A DNA stretch of 64,000 nucleotides from Streptomyces sp. H39-S7 (GCF_027158205.1 NZ_JAPVLU010000012.1:66864-130863); one strand, 5' to 3'. Shown: positions 24,347 to 33,323, counted from the stretch's first letter. Notes: generated from the letters alone by a model not told the origin. Program-made: numbers and translations.

Positions 24347-24533
24347 GCGGCTCCCGGTACTTCGCGGCCCCCGAGGGGCCGTTGGGCGGTCGGAACCGCC
24401 ATGGATCGCACGGGCCGCGAGAGAAGTCAAGGGCGGTGGCCGTGCGATGCCCTCGGGCCCGCTGTCTGTGAATACGCGGGGAATCCGGCGGCCCGTTCGA
24501 GGACGGCCACCGGGGCGACCGTAGGATCGGTTC

Positions 24534-27176
24534 ATGGATCTTCGACTGCCGCGGCGCAAGCGGTTGCTCACCGGCGCGGTGGTGCTCGCCCTGCTCGCCG
24601 GCGCCGGGACCTGGGCGGTGGCGTCGTCGGCCGCCTCGTCCGGCGCCGCCGCCGTGCACCAGCAGGAGGCGATGCTCCCCGGGCAGGGAGAGCGGCTCGA
24701 CACGTCGTTCTTCACCGCCGGCGGGACGCAGCGCCGGCCCGCCGTGCTGCTCGGACACGGCTTCGGCGGCAGCAAGGACGACGTGCGCGAGCAGGCCGAG
24801 GACCTGGCGCGGCACGGCTACGCCGTGCTCACCTGGTCGGCCCGCGGCTTCGGGAAGTCCACCGGCACCATCGGCCTGAACGCCTCGGACGGCGAGGTCG
24901 CCGACGTCAGCCGGCTCGTCGACTGGCTCGCCCAACGGCCCGAGGTGCGGCTCGACGCGGCGGGCGACCCCCGCGTCGGAGTCTCCGGGGCGTCGTACGG
25001 CGGCGCGGTCTCGCTGCTCGCCGCCGGGTACGACCGGCGGATCGACGCCATCGCCCCGGAGATCACCTACTGGAACCTCGCCGACTCGCTCTTCCCGGGC
25101 GACGTCTACAAGAAGCTCTGGGCCGGGATCTTCTTCTCCAGCGGCGCGCGGACCGGCGACGCGGCCTGCGGGCGCTTCACCCCGGCCGTCTGCGCGATGT
25201 ACCAGCGGGTCGCCGTCGCCGGGAAGCCCGACGCCGAAGCCCGCGCCATGCTGGACAAGCTCAGCCCCTCCGCCGTCGCCGACCGCATCAAGGTGCCGAC
25301 CCTGATCGTCCAGGGCCAGAGCGACTCGCTCTTCCCGCTCGGCCAGGCCGACGCCATGGCGAAGGCGATCGCGGCCAACGGCGCGCCCGTCGCCGTCGAC
25401 TGGATCTCCGGGGGCCACGACGGCGGCGACCTGGAGACCGGCCGGGTACAGGGCCGCGTCACCGCCTGGTTCGACCACTACCTCAAGGGCGACACCTCGG
25501 CCGGCACCGGCCCGGCCTTCCGGGTGACCCGCACCGGCGGGGTGAACTCCACCGACGGCCGCGCCGTGTTGCGCGGCGCGAGCGCGGACCGCTACCCGGG
25601 ACTGACCGGCACCTCGTCCCGCAGGGTCCCGCTCGCCGGCGGCGAGCAGACCGTCACCAACCCCGCGGGCGGCAGTCCGCCGGCCATCTCCTCGCTCCCG
25701 GGCATCGGCGGCCTCTCCCAGCTGTCCAGCCTCGGCGCCGGCGTCTCGCTGGACTTCCCCGGCCAGTCGGCGCGCTTCGACTCAGGTCCGCTCGGCTCCG
25801 GGATCCGCGTCACCGGCTCGCCCACCGTCAGCGTGCGCGTCAGGGCCTCCACGGACGACGCCGTGCTCTTCGCCAAGCTCTACGACGTCTCCGCGGACGG
25901 CCGCCAGTCGCTGCCCGCACAACTCGTCACCCCGGTACGCGTCGACGGCGCGGCCGGCGGGAAGACCGTGGAGCTGAGGCTGCCCGCCATCGACCACCAG
26001 TTCGCGGCCGGCCACCGGTTGCGGCTGGTCCTGGCCACCACCGACCTGGCCTACGCGTCACCGGCCCCGGCCGCCACGTACACCGTCTCGCTCGCCGCTC
26101 CCGCGCTGACGCTGCCGACCGACCCCGGGGTCGCCACCGCGGCCGCCGGACTGCCGTGGTGGACCTGGGGCATGCCGCTCGGCGCGGCCGTCGTCGCCGC
26201 GCTGCTGCTGCTCATCGGCCGCCGCCGGGTGCGGACGCCGGCCCCCGACCCGGCGCTGTCCGGGGTACCGCTGCAGATCACCGACCTGAGCAAGAAGTAC
26301 GCCAAGTCCGCCGACCGGTACGCCGTCCGCGACCTGACGTTCCGGGTCGAACGCGGCCAGGTGCTCGGCCTGCTCGGCCCCAACGGCGCGGGCAAGACCA
26401 CCACCCTGCGGATGCTGATGGGGCTGATCCAGCCCGACGGCGGCGAGGTCCGGGTCTTCGGCGAGGCCATCAGGCCCGGTGCGCCGGTGCTCTCCCGCGT
26501 CGGCTCGTTCGTCGAGGGCGCGGGCTTCCTGCCGCACCTGTCGGGGCGCGCCAACCTCGACCTGTACTGGCAGGCGACCGGACGGCCCGCGCAGGACGCG
26601 CACTTCGACGAGGCCCTGGAGATCGCCGGCCTCGGCGACGCGCTGCGCCGGGCGGTCCGCACCTACTCGCAGGGCATGCGCCAGCGGCTCGCCATCGCGC
26701 AGGCGATGCTCGGCATGCCGGACCTGCTGATCCTGGACGAGCCGACCAACGGCCTCGACCCGCCGCAGATCCGCGAGATGCGCGAGGTCCTCATCCGGTA
26801 CGCGGCCGAGGGCCGGACCGTGATCGTCTCCAGCCATCTGCTCGCCGAGGTCGAGCAGAGCTGTACCCACCTCGTCGTGATGGACCGCGGACGGCTGATC
26901 ACCGCCGGCCCGGTCGGCCAGATCACCGGTTCCGCCGACACCCTGCTCGTCGGCGTGGAGGGCGAACTGCCGGAAGGCGTCCTGGAGAAGGTCGCCGAGC
27001 TGCCCGGCCTGTCGGGAGCGGTCCGCGGTGACGACGGCCTGCTCATCGCGCTGGACGGTATGACCGTGCCGCAACTCCTCGTCGAACTCGTCCGGCTGGA
27101 CGTCCCGGTCACCCGGGTCGGACCGCAGCGCCGCCTGGAGGACGCCTTCCTCACCCTCATCGGAGGCAACGCATGA
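24534..27176 (+). CDS. Fusion: exported X-Pro peptidase-type hydrolase + membrane helix + ABC ATPase
   Basis: An 880-residue composite protein in one unbroken frame. Residues 8-30 form a signal or anchor helix. About 50-310 is an S15/CocE-type alpha/beta hydrolase with nucleophile S154 (GVSGASYGGA), D264 (VQGQSDSLFP) and H295 (SGGHDGG). About 330-535 is the S15 C-terminal jelly-roll. About 540-562 is a second membrane helix, then about 575-800 a cytoplasmic ABC ATPase: Walker A LLGPNGAGKTTTL near 613-625, signature YSQGMRQRLA, Walker B LLILDEPTNGLD and switch HLLAEV. The hydrolase would face outside and the ATPase inside. Its stop overlaps the permease start (ATGA), so a complete exporter is encoded. 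TAGGAT 6 nt before ATG could be a leaderless -10 or supply AGGA as a ribosome site. Confidence 0.9.
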   Translation: MDLRLPRRKRLLTGAVVLALLAGAGTWAVASSAASSGAAAVHQQEAMLPGQGERLDTSFFTAGGTQRRPAVLLGHGFGGSKDDVREQAEDLARHGYAVLTWSARGFGKSTGTIGLNASDGEVADVSRLVDWLAQRPEVRLDAAGDPRVGVSGASYGGAVSLLAAGYDRRIDAIAPEITYWNLADSLFPGDVYKKLWAGIFFSSGARTGDAACGRFTPAVCAMYQRVAVAGKPDAEARAMLDKLSPSAVADRIKVPTLIVQGQSDSLFPLGQADAMAKAIAANGAPVAVDWISGGHDGGDLETGRVQGRVTAWFDHYLKGDTSAGTGPAFRVTRTGGVNSTDGRAVLRGASADRYPGLTGTSSRRVPLAGGEQTVTNPAGGSPPAISSLPGIGGLSQLSSLGAGVSLDFPGQSARFDSGPLGSGIRVTGSPTVSVRVRASTDDAVLFAKLYDVSADGRQSLPAQLVTPVRVDGAAGGKTVELRLPAIDHQFAAGHRLRLVLATTDLAYASPAPAATYTVSLAAPALTLPTDPGVATAAAGLPWWTWGMPLGAAVVAALLLLIGRRRVRTPAPDPALSGVPLQITDLSKKYAKSADRYAVRDLTFRVERGQVLGLLGPNGAGKTTTLRMLMGLIQPDGGEVRVFGEAIRPGAPVLSRVGSFVEGAGFLPHLSGRANLDLYWQATGRPAQDAHFDEALEIAGLGDALRRAVRTYSQGMRQRLAIAQAMLGMPDLLILDEPTNGLDPPQIREMREVLIRYAAEGRTVIVSSHLLAEVEQSCTHLVVMDRGRLITAGPVGQITGSADTLLVGVEGELPEGVLEKVAELPGLSGAVRGDDGLLIALDGMTVPQLLVELVRLDVPVTRVGPQRRLEDAFLTLIGGNA

Positions 27177-28060
27177 GCGCCACCGCCCCGGCACCTTCCC
27201 CGGCCCCCGCCACCTCCACGGCCCCGGGCTACCACCCGCGCCGGACCCTGCCGCTGCGGGTGGAGGCCATGCGGCAGTTGCGGCGGCGGCGCACCCTCGT
27301 CGTCGGGGCCGTGCTGGCCGCACTGCCCTTCATCCTCATCGCGGCCTTCGCCATCGGCGGCGAGCCCGACGGCAGCGACAACCGCAACGGGCCCTCGCTC
27401 ATCGACACCGCGACCTCCTCCGGCGCCAACTTCGCCGCCACCTGCCTCTTCGTCTCGGCGGGCTTCCTGCTGGTGGTGCCGGTGGCGCTGTTCTGCGGCG
27501 ACACCATCGCCTCGGAGGCCAGCTGGTCCTCGCTGCGCTACCTGCTGGCCGCGCCGGTGCCCCGCACGCGGCTGCTGACCAGCAAGTTCCTGGTGGCGCT
27601 CGGCTTCAGCGCGGCGGCGATGCTCCTGCTGCCCGTCGTCGCGCTCGCGGCGGGCACCGTCGCCTACGGCTGGGGCGATCTGCAGATCCCCACCGGCGGG
27701 TCGCTGCCGTCCAGTACCGCGCTGGCGCGGCTGGGCATCGTCGTCGCGTTCATCTTCGTCAGCCAACTGGTCACCGCGGCGCTCGCCTTCTGGCTCTCGA
27801 CGATCACCGACGCGCCGCTCGGAGCGGTCGGAGGGGCCGTCGGGCTCACCATCGTCGGCAACGTCCTGGACGCCGTCACCGCCCTGGGATCCTGGCGCGA
27901 CCTGCTTCCCGCGCACTGGCAGTACTCCTGGGCCGACGCCCTCCAGCCGCACCTCGAGTGGTCCGGCATGATCCAGGGCGCGGCGGTCTCCGTCTCCTAC
28001 GCCCTGGTGCTGACCGCCCTCGCCTTCCGCGGGTTCCGGACGAAGGACGTCGTCTCCTGA
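27173..28060 (+). CDS. ABC-2 type transporter permease
   Basis: A 295-residue membrane protein with a cytoplasmic Pro/Ala N-terminus and six hydrophobic segments (about 43-65, 92-115, 135-160, 183-205, 212-230, 263-283). Segments such as FCGDTIASEASWSSLRYLL and PRTRLLTSKFLVAL match the ABC-2 permease pattern (E-x-x-x-G-T/S-R-Y-L-L). It overlaps the fusion ATPase gene by 4 bp and is the channel partner of that ATPase, the pair forming an exporter with an attached extracellular hydrolase. Substrate unknown; peptides or an antibiotic-like compound are possible. Confidence 0.88.
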   Translation: MSATAPAPSPAPATSTAPGYHPRRTLPLRVEAMRQLRRRRTLVVGAVLAALPFILIAAFAIGGEPDGSDNRNGPSLIDTATSSGANFAATCLFVSAGFLLVVPVALFCGDTIASEASWSSLRYLLAAPVPRTRLLTSKFLVALGFSAAAMLLLPVVALAAGTVAYGWGDLQIPTGGSLPSSTALARLGIVVAFIFVSQLVTAALAFWLSTITDAPLGAVGGAVGLTIVGNVLDAVTALGSWRDLLPAHWQYSWADALQPHLEWSGMIQGAAVSVSYALVLTALAFRGFRTKDVVS

Positions 28061-28142
28061 GCCCGGGGACGCCGGGAACCGGAAGGGCCTGCCAGGCGTT
28101 CTTCCTGACAAGCGCGGCAGGTGCCGCGGACGGAGGCGGAAG

Positions 28143-28328
28143 ATGTCCAATCGTGCGAAACTCGCCGTCGGCGGCGTGGGCATAGGGATCGTCCTGATGA
28201 TTCTGGGCGTCCCCTTCTGGCTCGCACTGCTGGTGATCATCGGTGTGCCGGTGGCCGCGTACCTGACACTCGATCCTTCCCAGCGGCGTCGCCTCAAGAG
28301 GATCTCCCGCCGGCAAATAGGCCGCTGA
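28143..28328 (+). CDS. Small membrane protein (61 aa), unknown
   Basis: A 61-residue protein; ATG 28143 has GGAGG 6 nt upstream. One long hydrophobic region (about 9-45: VGGVGIGIVLMILGVPFW, then LALLVIIGVPVAAYLTL) can form two short helices. A basic tail follows (RRRLKRISRRQIGR). It lies 82 bp after the ABC permease and may belong to that transcript. No function can be read from it. Confidence 0.68.
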   Translation: MSNRAKLAVGGVGIGIVLMILGVPFWLALLVIIGVPVAAYLTLDPSQRRRLKRISRRQIGR

Positions 28329-28391
28329 CCTGCTACCCGCCGAGAGTAGGGTGATCGTGGAATCATCCACCGGCCGAGGGGGCAACAGGAC

Positions 28392-28934
28392 ATGGGCGGG
28401 ACGGTCACGGCGGTCAGCCGCAGCTCGGAGCACCACTTCACCAAGGCGAACGAGGACAGCGTCAGGCTGCTCGCCGGTCTCGGTGTCGAAGGCGACGCCC
28501 ACCTGGGAGTGACGGTCCAGCACCGTTCCCGCGTCGCCCAGGACCCGACGCAGCCCAACCTGCGCCAGGTCCACCTCATCCACGCGGAGCTCTTCGACGA
28601 GCTGCGGGCGGCCGGCTACGACGTCACCCCCGGTGACCTGGGCGAGAACGTCACCACCCGAGACGTGGACCTGCTCGGCCTGCCGGTCGGTGCCCGCGTG
28701 CGGCTCGGCGCGGAGGCGGTCGTCGAGATCACCGGCCTGCGCAATCCCTGCCTGCAGATCGACCGCTTCCGATCCGGCCTGCTCAAGGAGGTCGTCTCGC
28801 GTGACGCGGCCGGCAAACTGATCCGCAGGGCCGGGATCATGGGCGTCGTGCTGTCCGAGGGCGAGGTGCGCCCCGGCGACCCGATCGAGGTCGAACTGCC
28901 CGAGGGCCCGCACCGGCCGCTGGAGCGTGTCTGA
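28392..28934 (+). CDS. MOSC-domain protein
   Basis: A 180-residue single MOSC domain. Core features: GVEGDAHLG (about 31-39), RQVHLIHAELFDEL, PGDLGENVTTRDVDLL (about 80-95) and the conserved Cys C120 in RNPCLQID. MOSC domains bind a molybdenum or sulfur-carrying cofactor; stand-alone ones act in molybdopterin metabolism or detoxify N-hydroxylated bases (YiiM type). The reaction here is not determined. The following NADAR gene starts 1 bp after its stop, so the two are translated as a unit. Confidence 0.9.
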   Translation: MGGTVTAVSRSSEHHFTKANEDSVRLLAGLGVEGDAHLGVTVQHRSRVAQDPTQPNLRQVHLIHAELFDELRAAGYDVTPGDLGENVTTRDVDLLGLPVGARVRLGAEAVVEITGLRNPCLQIDRFRSGLLKEVVSRDAAGKLIRRAGIMGVVLSEGEVRPGDPIEVELPEGPHRPLERV

Positions 28935-28935
28935 C

Positions 28936-29547
28936 ATGGGTTCCGCCGAAACGGGCGCGGCGGCCACGACAGCCGCGGACGCCCGGTCCGTCGAGGACCT
29001 GATCGAGAACGCCCGGCGTGGCCGGCGGGTGAAGTACCTCCCCTTCTGGGGCCACCGGCCCCAGCACGACGGCAGGGTCGGCGCCGGCTGCCTCAGTCAG
29101 TGGTGGCCGTCGCCCTTCACGGTGGACGGCGTCGGGTACGCCACCGCGGAGCACTGGATGATGGCCGGCAAGGCCCGCCTCTTCGGCGACGCGGAGGCGG
29201 AGCGCGCCGCCGTGGCGGCCGTCCACCCCAAGGACGCCAAGTCGGTGGGGCGCACGGTGCGCGGCTTCGACGAGGAGACGTGGCGGCGGGAGCGCTTCGA
29301 GCTCGTCGTCGAGGGCAGCGTGGCCAAGTTCGGGCAGCACCCCGAGCTGTGCGCCTACCTGCTCGGCACGAGCGGTCGCGTGCTCGTCGAGGCCAGCCCG
29401 CTCGACCGGGTCTGGGGCATCGGCCTGGCCGCGGACGACGAGCGGGCCGGGGACCCGGCCCGCTGGCGCGGGCTCAACCTGCTCGGCTTCGCCCTCATGG
29501 AGGCCCGCGCCCGGCTCGCGGCAGATCCGGCGGGCGAGGGAACCTGA
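28936..29547 (+). CDS. NADAR (YbiA/DUF1768) family protein
   Basis: A 203-residue protein. NADAR motifs: FWGH (37-40), SQWWPSPFTVDG (54-65), TAEHWMMAGKARLFGD (70-85), AKSVGRTVRGFD, then DRVWGIGL near the end. NADAR domains bind or cleave ADP-ribose-type and riboflavin-precursor N-glycosides; the E. coli member YbiA clears unstable riboflavin intermediates, and others reverse ADP-ribosylation. ATG 28936 has GGAG 10 nt upstream; a GTG at 28927 overlaps the MOSC stop but has poor spacing. Pairing with MOSC hints at removal of damaged metabolites, which is inference. Confidence 0.87.
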   Translation: MGSAETGAAATTAADARSVEDLIENARRGRRVKYLPFWGHRPQHDGRVGAGCLSQWWPSPFTVDGVGYATAEHWMMAGKARLFGDAEAERAAVAAVHPKDAKSVGRTVRGFDEETWRRERFELVVEGSVAKFGQHPELCAYLLGTSGRVLVEASPLDRVWGIGLAADDERAGDPARWRGLNLLGFALMEARARLAADPAGEGT

Positions 29548-29550
29548 CGG

Positions 29551-30840
29551 TCAGGAACCGGTGACGGCGGCGCGGTCGGCATCGGGGCCGGTCTCGCCGC
29601 CGGCGCCGGCAGCGGCGGGATCGAGCCGGCCGCCCTCCGACCGTTCGGCCGCGATGCGTACGTAGTCCTCGATGGCGGCGTCGAGGCCCACATCGTGCTG
29701 TGCCCGCTCGGACAGGAACCAGCGGTGCTCCAGCAGCTCGTGGAAGACCTGGGCCGTGTCGAGGGAGGCCCGCAGCTCCTGGGGGACCGCCCGGACGGTC
29801 GGACGGAACACGTCGCGGACCCAGCGGTGCGCGAGGACCTCGGGACGGGCACCGAGCGGGTCGCCGGGCGCGTAGTCGTCCTGCGAGGCCATCCACGTCT
29901 CCAGGTCGTTCAGGAGACTGCGCGCCTGGTTCTCCTCGGCGTCCATCCCGGTCAGCCGCAGCAACTGCCGCTGGTGGTGGCCCGCGTCGACGACCTTGGG
30001 GAGGAACGTGACCGCGTCGCCGTCCGGCGACTTCTGGATCTGCATCTCCGCCACGTCGAAGCCGAGGTCGTTCAGCCGCCGGATGCGCCGGTCGATGTAG
30101 TGCCGCTTGCCGACCGGATAGACCGACTCCCGGGTGAGCTCGTGCCACAGCTCCTCGTACCGGTCCGCGATCGCGTGGCCGAACAGGACCGGGTCGACCG
30201 ACGGGTGCAGCGAGCCGCCCGCCTCCAGGTCCATCAGCTCGCCCGATATGTTCACGCGGGCGACCTCGATGTCGTACTCGCGCTGCCCGCGCGTCAGCTT
30301 CGGCTGGATCTGCCCGGTCTCGGCGTCCACCAGATAGGCGGCGTACGCTCCCGCGTCCCGCCGGAAGAGCGTGTTGGACAGGCTGCAGTCACCCCAGGCG
30401 AACCCCGTCAGATGCAGCCGGACCAGCAGGACGGCGAGGGCGTCGAGGAGCCTGCTGACGGTGCCCGGCCGCATCGTCGTCTCGAACATCGACCGGTAGG
30501 GCAGCGAGCCGTTGAGGTGCCGCGTGATCAGTACCGGCTCCAGCGGCTCCCCGTCCGCTCCGGTGCGGCCGGTCACCACCGCGACCGGGTCGACGGCGGG
30601 GATCGCCATCCGGTCGAGATCACGCAGCAGCCCGTACTCGCGCACGGCCGCCCACTCGCCCACCTCCTTCACCGCGACGACCTCGTCGCCGGCGCGGGCG
30701 AACCGCACCACGTGGCGCGAGATACCGCGCGGCAGGGCGACCAGGAATTCGTCGGGCCACTCCTCCAGCGGTATCCCCCAGGGCAGGTCGAGGAGGGCCG
30801 CCGGGTGTTCGGGCGCGGTCGCGGTGATCTGCAGCTCCAT
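29551..30840 (-). CDS. DUF4032 protein with kinase-like N-terminal half
   Basis: A 429-residue cytoplasmic protein. The first half reads like a WaaP/Kdo-type protein kinase fold: K58 in VVAVKEV, E68 in AAVREYG, a catalytic-loop segment WGDCSLSNTLF (D151, N156) and a DFG-like VDAETG (D172). The second half (about 210-400) with RRIRRLNDLGFDVAEMQI and ARSLLNDLETWMAS matches the DUF4032 region. Substrate and role are unknown; all key kinase residues seem present, so it may be active. ATG 30840 has no clear ribosome site and the transcript may be leaderless. Its 3' end nearly touches the NADAR gene on the other strand. Confidence 0.83.
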   Translation of the reverse strand: MELQITATAPEHPAALLDLPWGIPLEEWPDEFLVALPRGISRHVVRFARAGDEVVAVKEVGEWAAVREYGLLRDLDRMAIPAVDPVAVVTGRTGADGEPLEPVLITRHLNGSLPYRSMFETTMRPGTVSRLLDALAVLLVRLHLTGFAWGDCSLSNTLFRRDAGAYAAYLVDAETGQIQPKLTRGQREYDIEVARVNISGELMDLEAGGSLHPSVDPVLFGHAIADRYEELWHELTRESVYPVGKRHYIDRRIRRLNDLGFDVAEMQIQKSPDGDAVTFLPKVVDAGHHQRQLLRLTGMDAEENQARSLLNDLETWMASQDDYAPGDPLGARPEVLAHRWVRDVFRPTVRAVPQELRASLDTAQVFHELLEHRWFLSERAQHDVGLDAAIEDYVRIAAERSEGGRLDPAAAGAGGETGPDADRAAVTGS

Positions 30841-31003
30841 GACGGACAAGTGTGCGGCAGCCGTGGCACGCCAGGACAGGCGGGTCGGGAAACTCTCGAG
30901 GGGTGGACGCCGTTGAGTGATCATGCGGTGGTGCGGGCCGCGGGGATGCGGTCCGCGGTGGTAGCGGCGGTGGTCGCGGCGGTGGAGAAGGAGCGTGTGA
31001 CAC

Positions 31004-32386
31004 ATGGCCGAACGACTGGTCGTCATCGGCGGGGACGCGACGGGGATGTCGGCCGCCTCGCAGGCCCGCCGGCGGCGGGGCCCGGACGACCTGGAGATCA
31101 TCGCCTTCGAGCGCGGTCACCACACGTCCTACTCGGCCTGCGGCATCCCGTACTGGGTCGGTGGCGAGGTCGACGGCGCGGATGCGCTGGTCGCGCGGAC
31201 CGCCGCCGAGCACCGCGAGCGTGGCATCGACCTGCGGCTCGGCACCGAGGCCGTCGAGATCGACCTCGACCGGCGGCGGGTGCGCACCCGGGAGGTGGCG
31301 GGAGGTGGCGAGTCCTGGACCGGGTTCGACCAGCTGGTGATCGCCACCGGCGCCGTCCCCACCCGCCCGGAGATCCCCGGGATCGACGCGGACGGGGTGC
31401 ACGGCGTGCAGACCCTGGACGACGGCGAGGCCGTGCTGCGCACCCTGGAACGCGGCGGCGCCCGCCGTGCCGTGGTCGTCGGCGGCGGTTACATCGGCGT
31501 CGAGATGGCCGAGGCCATGATCCGCCGAGGCCTGGAGGTCACCCTCGTCGACCGCGGTGAGCAGCCGATGTCCACCCTCGACCCCGACATGGGCCGGCTG
31601 GTGCGCGACGCGATGGTGGGGATGGGCATCGTGGTGGTGACCGGCGCGGAGGCGCGCGAGGTGCTCACCGGGGACGACGGAAGGGTGCGGGCCGTCGCGA
31701 CCGCGGACGCCGAGTACTCGGCCGACGTGGTGGTGCTCGGGCTGGGCGTCCAGCCCGACACCGCGCTCGCCCGGGACGCGGGACTCACCGTCGGGGAGCA
31801 CGGCGGGCTGCTCACGGACCTGGCGATGCGGGTGCGCGGAGCGGAGGGGGTCTGGGCCGGCGGTGACTGCGTCGAGGTGTTCAACCTCGTCTCCGGCACC
31901 CACCAGCACATCGCGCTGGGCACGCACGCCAACAAGCACGGGCGGATCATCGGCATCAACATCGGCGGCGGCTACGCCACCTTCCCCGGCGTCGTCGGCA
32001 CCGCCGTCAGCAAGGTCTGCGACGTCGAGATCGCCCGCACGGGTCTGAAGGAGTCGCAGGCGCGGGCCGCGGGGCTGCGTTTCGTCACCGCCGTCATCGA
32101 GTCCAGCAGCCGGGCCGGCTACTACCCGGGAGCCGCGACCATGACGGTCAAGATGCTCGCGGAACTGCGCACGGGGCGGCTGCTCGGTCTGCAGATCGTC
32201 GGACGGGAAGGCGCGGCCAAGCGCGTCGACATCGGCGCCGTCGCCCTCACCGCGGGCATGACGGTCGACGCGATGACGGCGCTCGACCTCGGCTACGCGC
32301 CGCCCTTCTCCCCGGTCTGGGACCCGGTGCTGGTCGCCGCGCGCAAGGCCGCCGACAAGGTGGAGGCCGAACGGCAGGGCCACTGA
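31004..32386 (+). CDS. CoA-disulfide reductase / NADH oxidase-like flavoprotein
   Basis: A 460-residue two-dinucleotide-fold flavoprotein. The FAD site is VVIGGDATGMSAA (6-18), the single redox cysteine is C46 in SYSACGIPYWVGG, the NAD(P)H site is AVVVGGGYIGVEMAEA (about 158-173) and the second FAD segment VWAGGDCVEV. The C-terminal dimer domain includes YYPGAATMTVKML. One active-site Cys rather than a CxxC pair places it with CoA-disulfide reductases, Nox and polysulfide reductases. It would keep low-molecular-weight thiols reduced or reduce oxygen or persulfide. ATG 31004 follows AAGGAG. A weak terminator hairpin is found after the stop. Confidence 0.88.
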   Translation: MAERLVVIGGDATGMSAASQARRRRGPDDLEIIAFERGHHTSYSACGIPYWVGGEVDGADALVARTAAEHRERGIDLRLGTEAVEIDLDRRRVRTREVAGGGESWTGFDQLVIATGAVPTRPEIPGIDADGVHGVQTLDDGEAVLRTLERGGARRAVVVGGGYIGVEMAEAMIRRGLEVTLVDRGEQPMSTLDPDMGRLVRDAMVGMGIVVVTGAEAREVLTGDDGRVRAVATADAEYSADVVVLGLGVQPDTALARDAGLTVGEHGGLLTDLAMRVRGAEGVWAGGDCVEVFNLVSGTHQHIALGTHANKHGRIIGINIGGGYATFPGVVGTAVSKVCDVEIARTGLKESQARAAGLRFVTAVIESSSRAGYYPGAATMTVKMLAELRTGRLLGLQIVGREGAAKRVDIGAVALTAGMTVDAMTALDLGYAPPFSPVWDPVLVAARKAADKVEAERQGH

Positions 32387-32394
32387 CACACCGT

Positions 32395-32423
32395 GCCGGC
32401 CCGGGTGGACGGTGGGGGCCGGC
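32395..32423. terminator. Possible hairpin terminator
   Basis: GCCGGCCC (32395-32402) pairs with GGGCCGGC (32416-32423) over a 13-nt loop, between the convergent flavoprotein and unknown genes. Confidence 0.55.
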
Positions 32424-32438
32424 TCCGCGCGCGTGCGC

Positions 32439-33323
32439 TCAGTCGACCCGGGCGGCCAGTGCGCCAAGTGCTTCCAGCAGGGCCGGCAGCGCCGGGCCGC
32501 GCCGGACCGGGTGGACCTCGCCCGGCTCGTCGTCGAGCAGCACGAACGCCATGTCGTCGGTCCGCGCCACCAGGCTCCAGCCGGGCCCGTCCGCGCGTAC
32601 CGCCCCATGGGCCGACCGCACGCGCCCGGGGGGCGGCGGTGAGCTGAGGTACGCCTCCGCGCTCTCCAGCGCCCGGCGCACGCCCGCATGCCCCACGACG
32701 ACGGGCTCGGGCGCCTCGTCCGCAGCGGTTTCGACGACAGCGGGGCCGTCCCCCTCGGACGCTTCCCCCTCGGGTGTCGCGTCGTCCTCGGGCACCGAGG
32801 CGGCGTCGGAGATGTCGGCGCCGTCGGCGCCGTCCGTGAGCTGTTCGCGCCAGGTCCACCACCGCAGGGCGATCTCGTCCGCGCCCAACCGTCGCTGCGC
32901 CCCGCCCCAGGTCTCCAGGTCGGGCGGCGCCAGCGGCGGCCGGCCACCCTCCTCCTCCGACGGATCGTGCGGATCGGGCACGCCCGGCGCGCAGACCGCC
33001 ACCGGCAGCGGCCAGCCCGGCAGGGCCGCGGCCACATAGCGCTCGTCCGGCGAGAGGTCGTACTCCAGCCCGCAGTCCCAGGCCGCCAGCGCGCACGCGA
33101 CCAGGGCCGTGTCGGTGATCGCGACGGTCCACCGGGCGCCCCCGCCGTCCTGTCCGAAGAGCAGACCGTAACCGTCCCTGGCCGGCTCCAGGCCGAGCAC
33201 CTCGCAGGCCTGCGGGTAGTCGTCGGCGAGCACGCTCGGGAACTGCGCCGGCGTGAGCATCGCCGCCGTGAGCACGAACAACGCGTCGTCGTCCGCCTGC
33301 GTGTAGTCGTCCGTCTCGGTCAC
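32439..33323 (-). CDS. Unknown acidic protein (294 aa)
   Basis: I do not recognise this gene. The GTG at 33323 (VTETDDYTQADDD) has GGAGGAG 4 nt upstream, so the start is well supported. The N-terminal half (about 1-100) is a globular domain with AMLTPAQFPSVLADDYPQAC and WTVAITDTALVACALAAWDC. The middle (about 115-225) is very acidic and Pro/Glu/Ala rich, likely unstructured. The C-terminal part (about 230-294) has VGHAGVRRALESAEAYLSSP and ends ALGALAARVD. No transmembrane segment or signal peptide. It is divergent from a zinc-ribbon protein gene. Confidence 0.75.
   Translation of the reverse strand: MTETDDYTQADDDALFVLTAAMLTPAQFPSVLADDYPQACEVLGLEPARDGYGLLFGQDGGGARWTVAITDTALVACALAAWDCGLEYDLSPDERYVAAALPGWPLPVAVCAPGVPDPHDPSEEEGGRPPLAPPDLETWGGAQRRLGADEIALRWWTWREQLTDGADGADISDAASVPEDDATPEGEASEGDGPAVVETAADEAPEPVVVGHAGVRRALESAEAYLSSPPPPGRVRSAHGAVRADGPGWSLVARTDDMAFVLLDDEPGEVHPVRRGPALPALLEALGALAARVD

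Noticed and set aside
24534-27176. Hydrolase and ATPase as two genes merged by an assembly error
   Set aside because: The frame is continuous with a sensible membrane helix between the domains, and the G+C third-position pattern does not change across the junction.
28061-28142. Terminator between the ABC permease and the small membrane protein
   Set aside because: Only short imperfect stems are present, so the small gene may share the upstream transcript.
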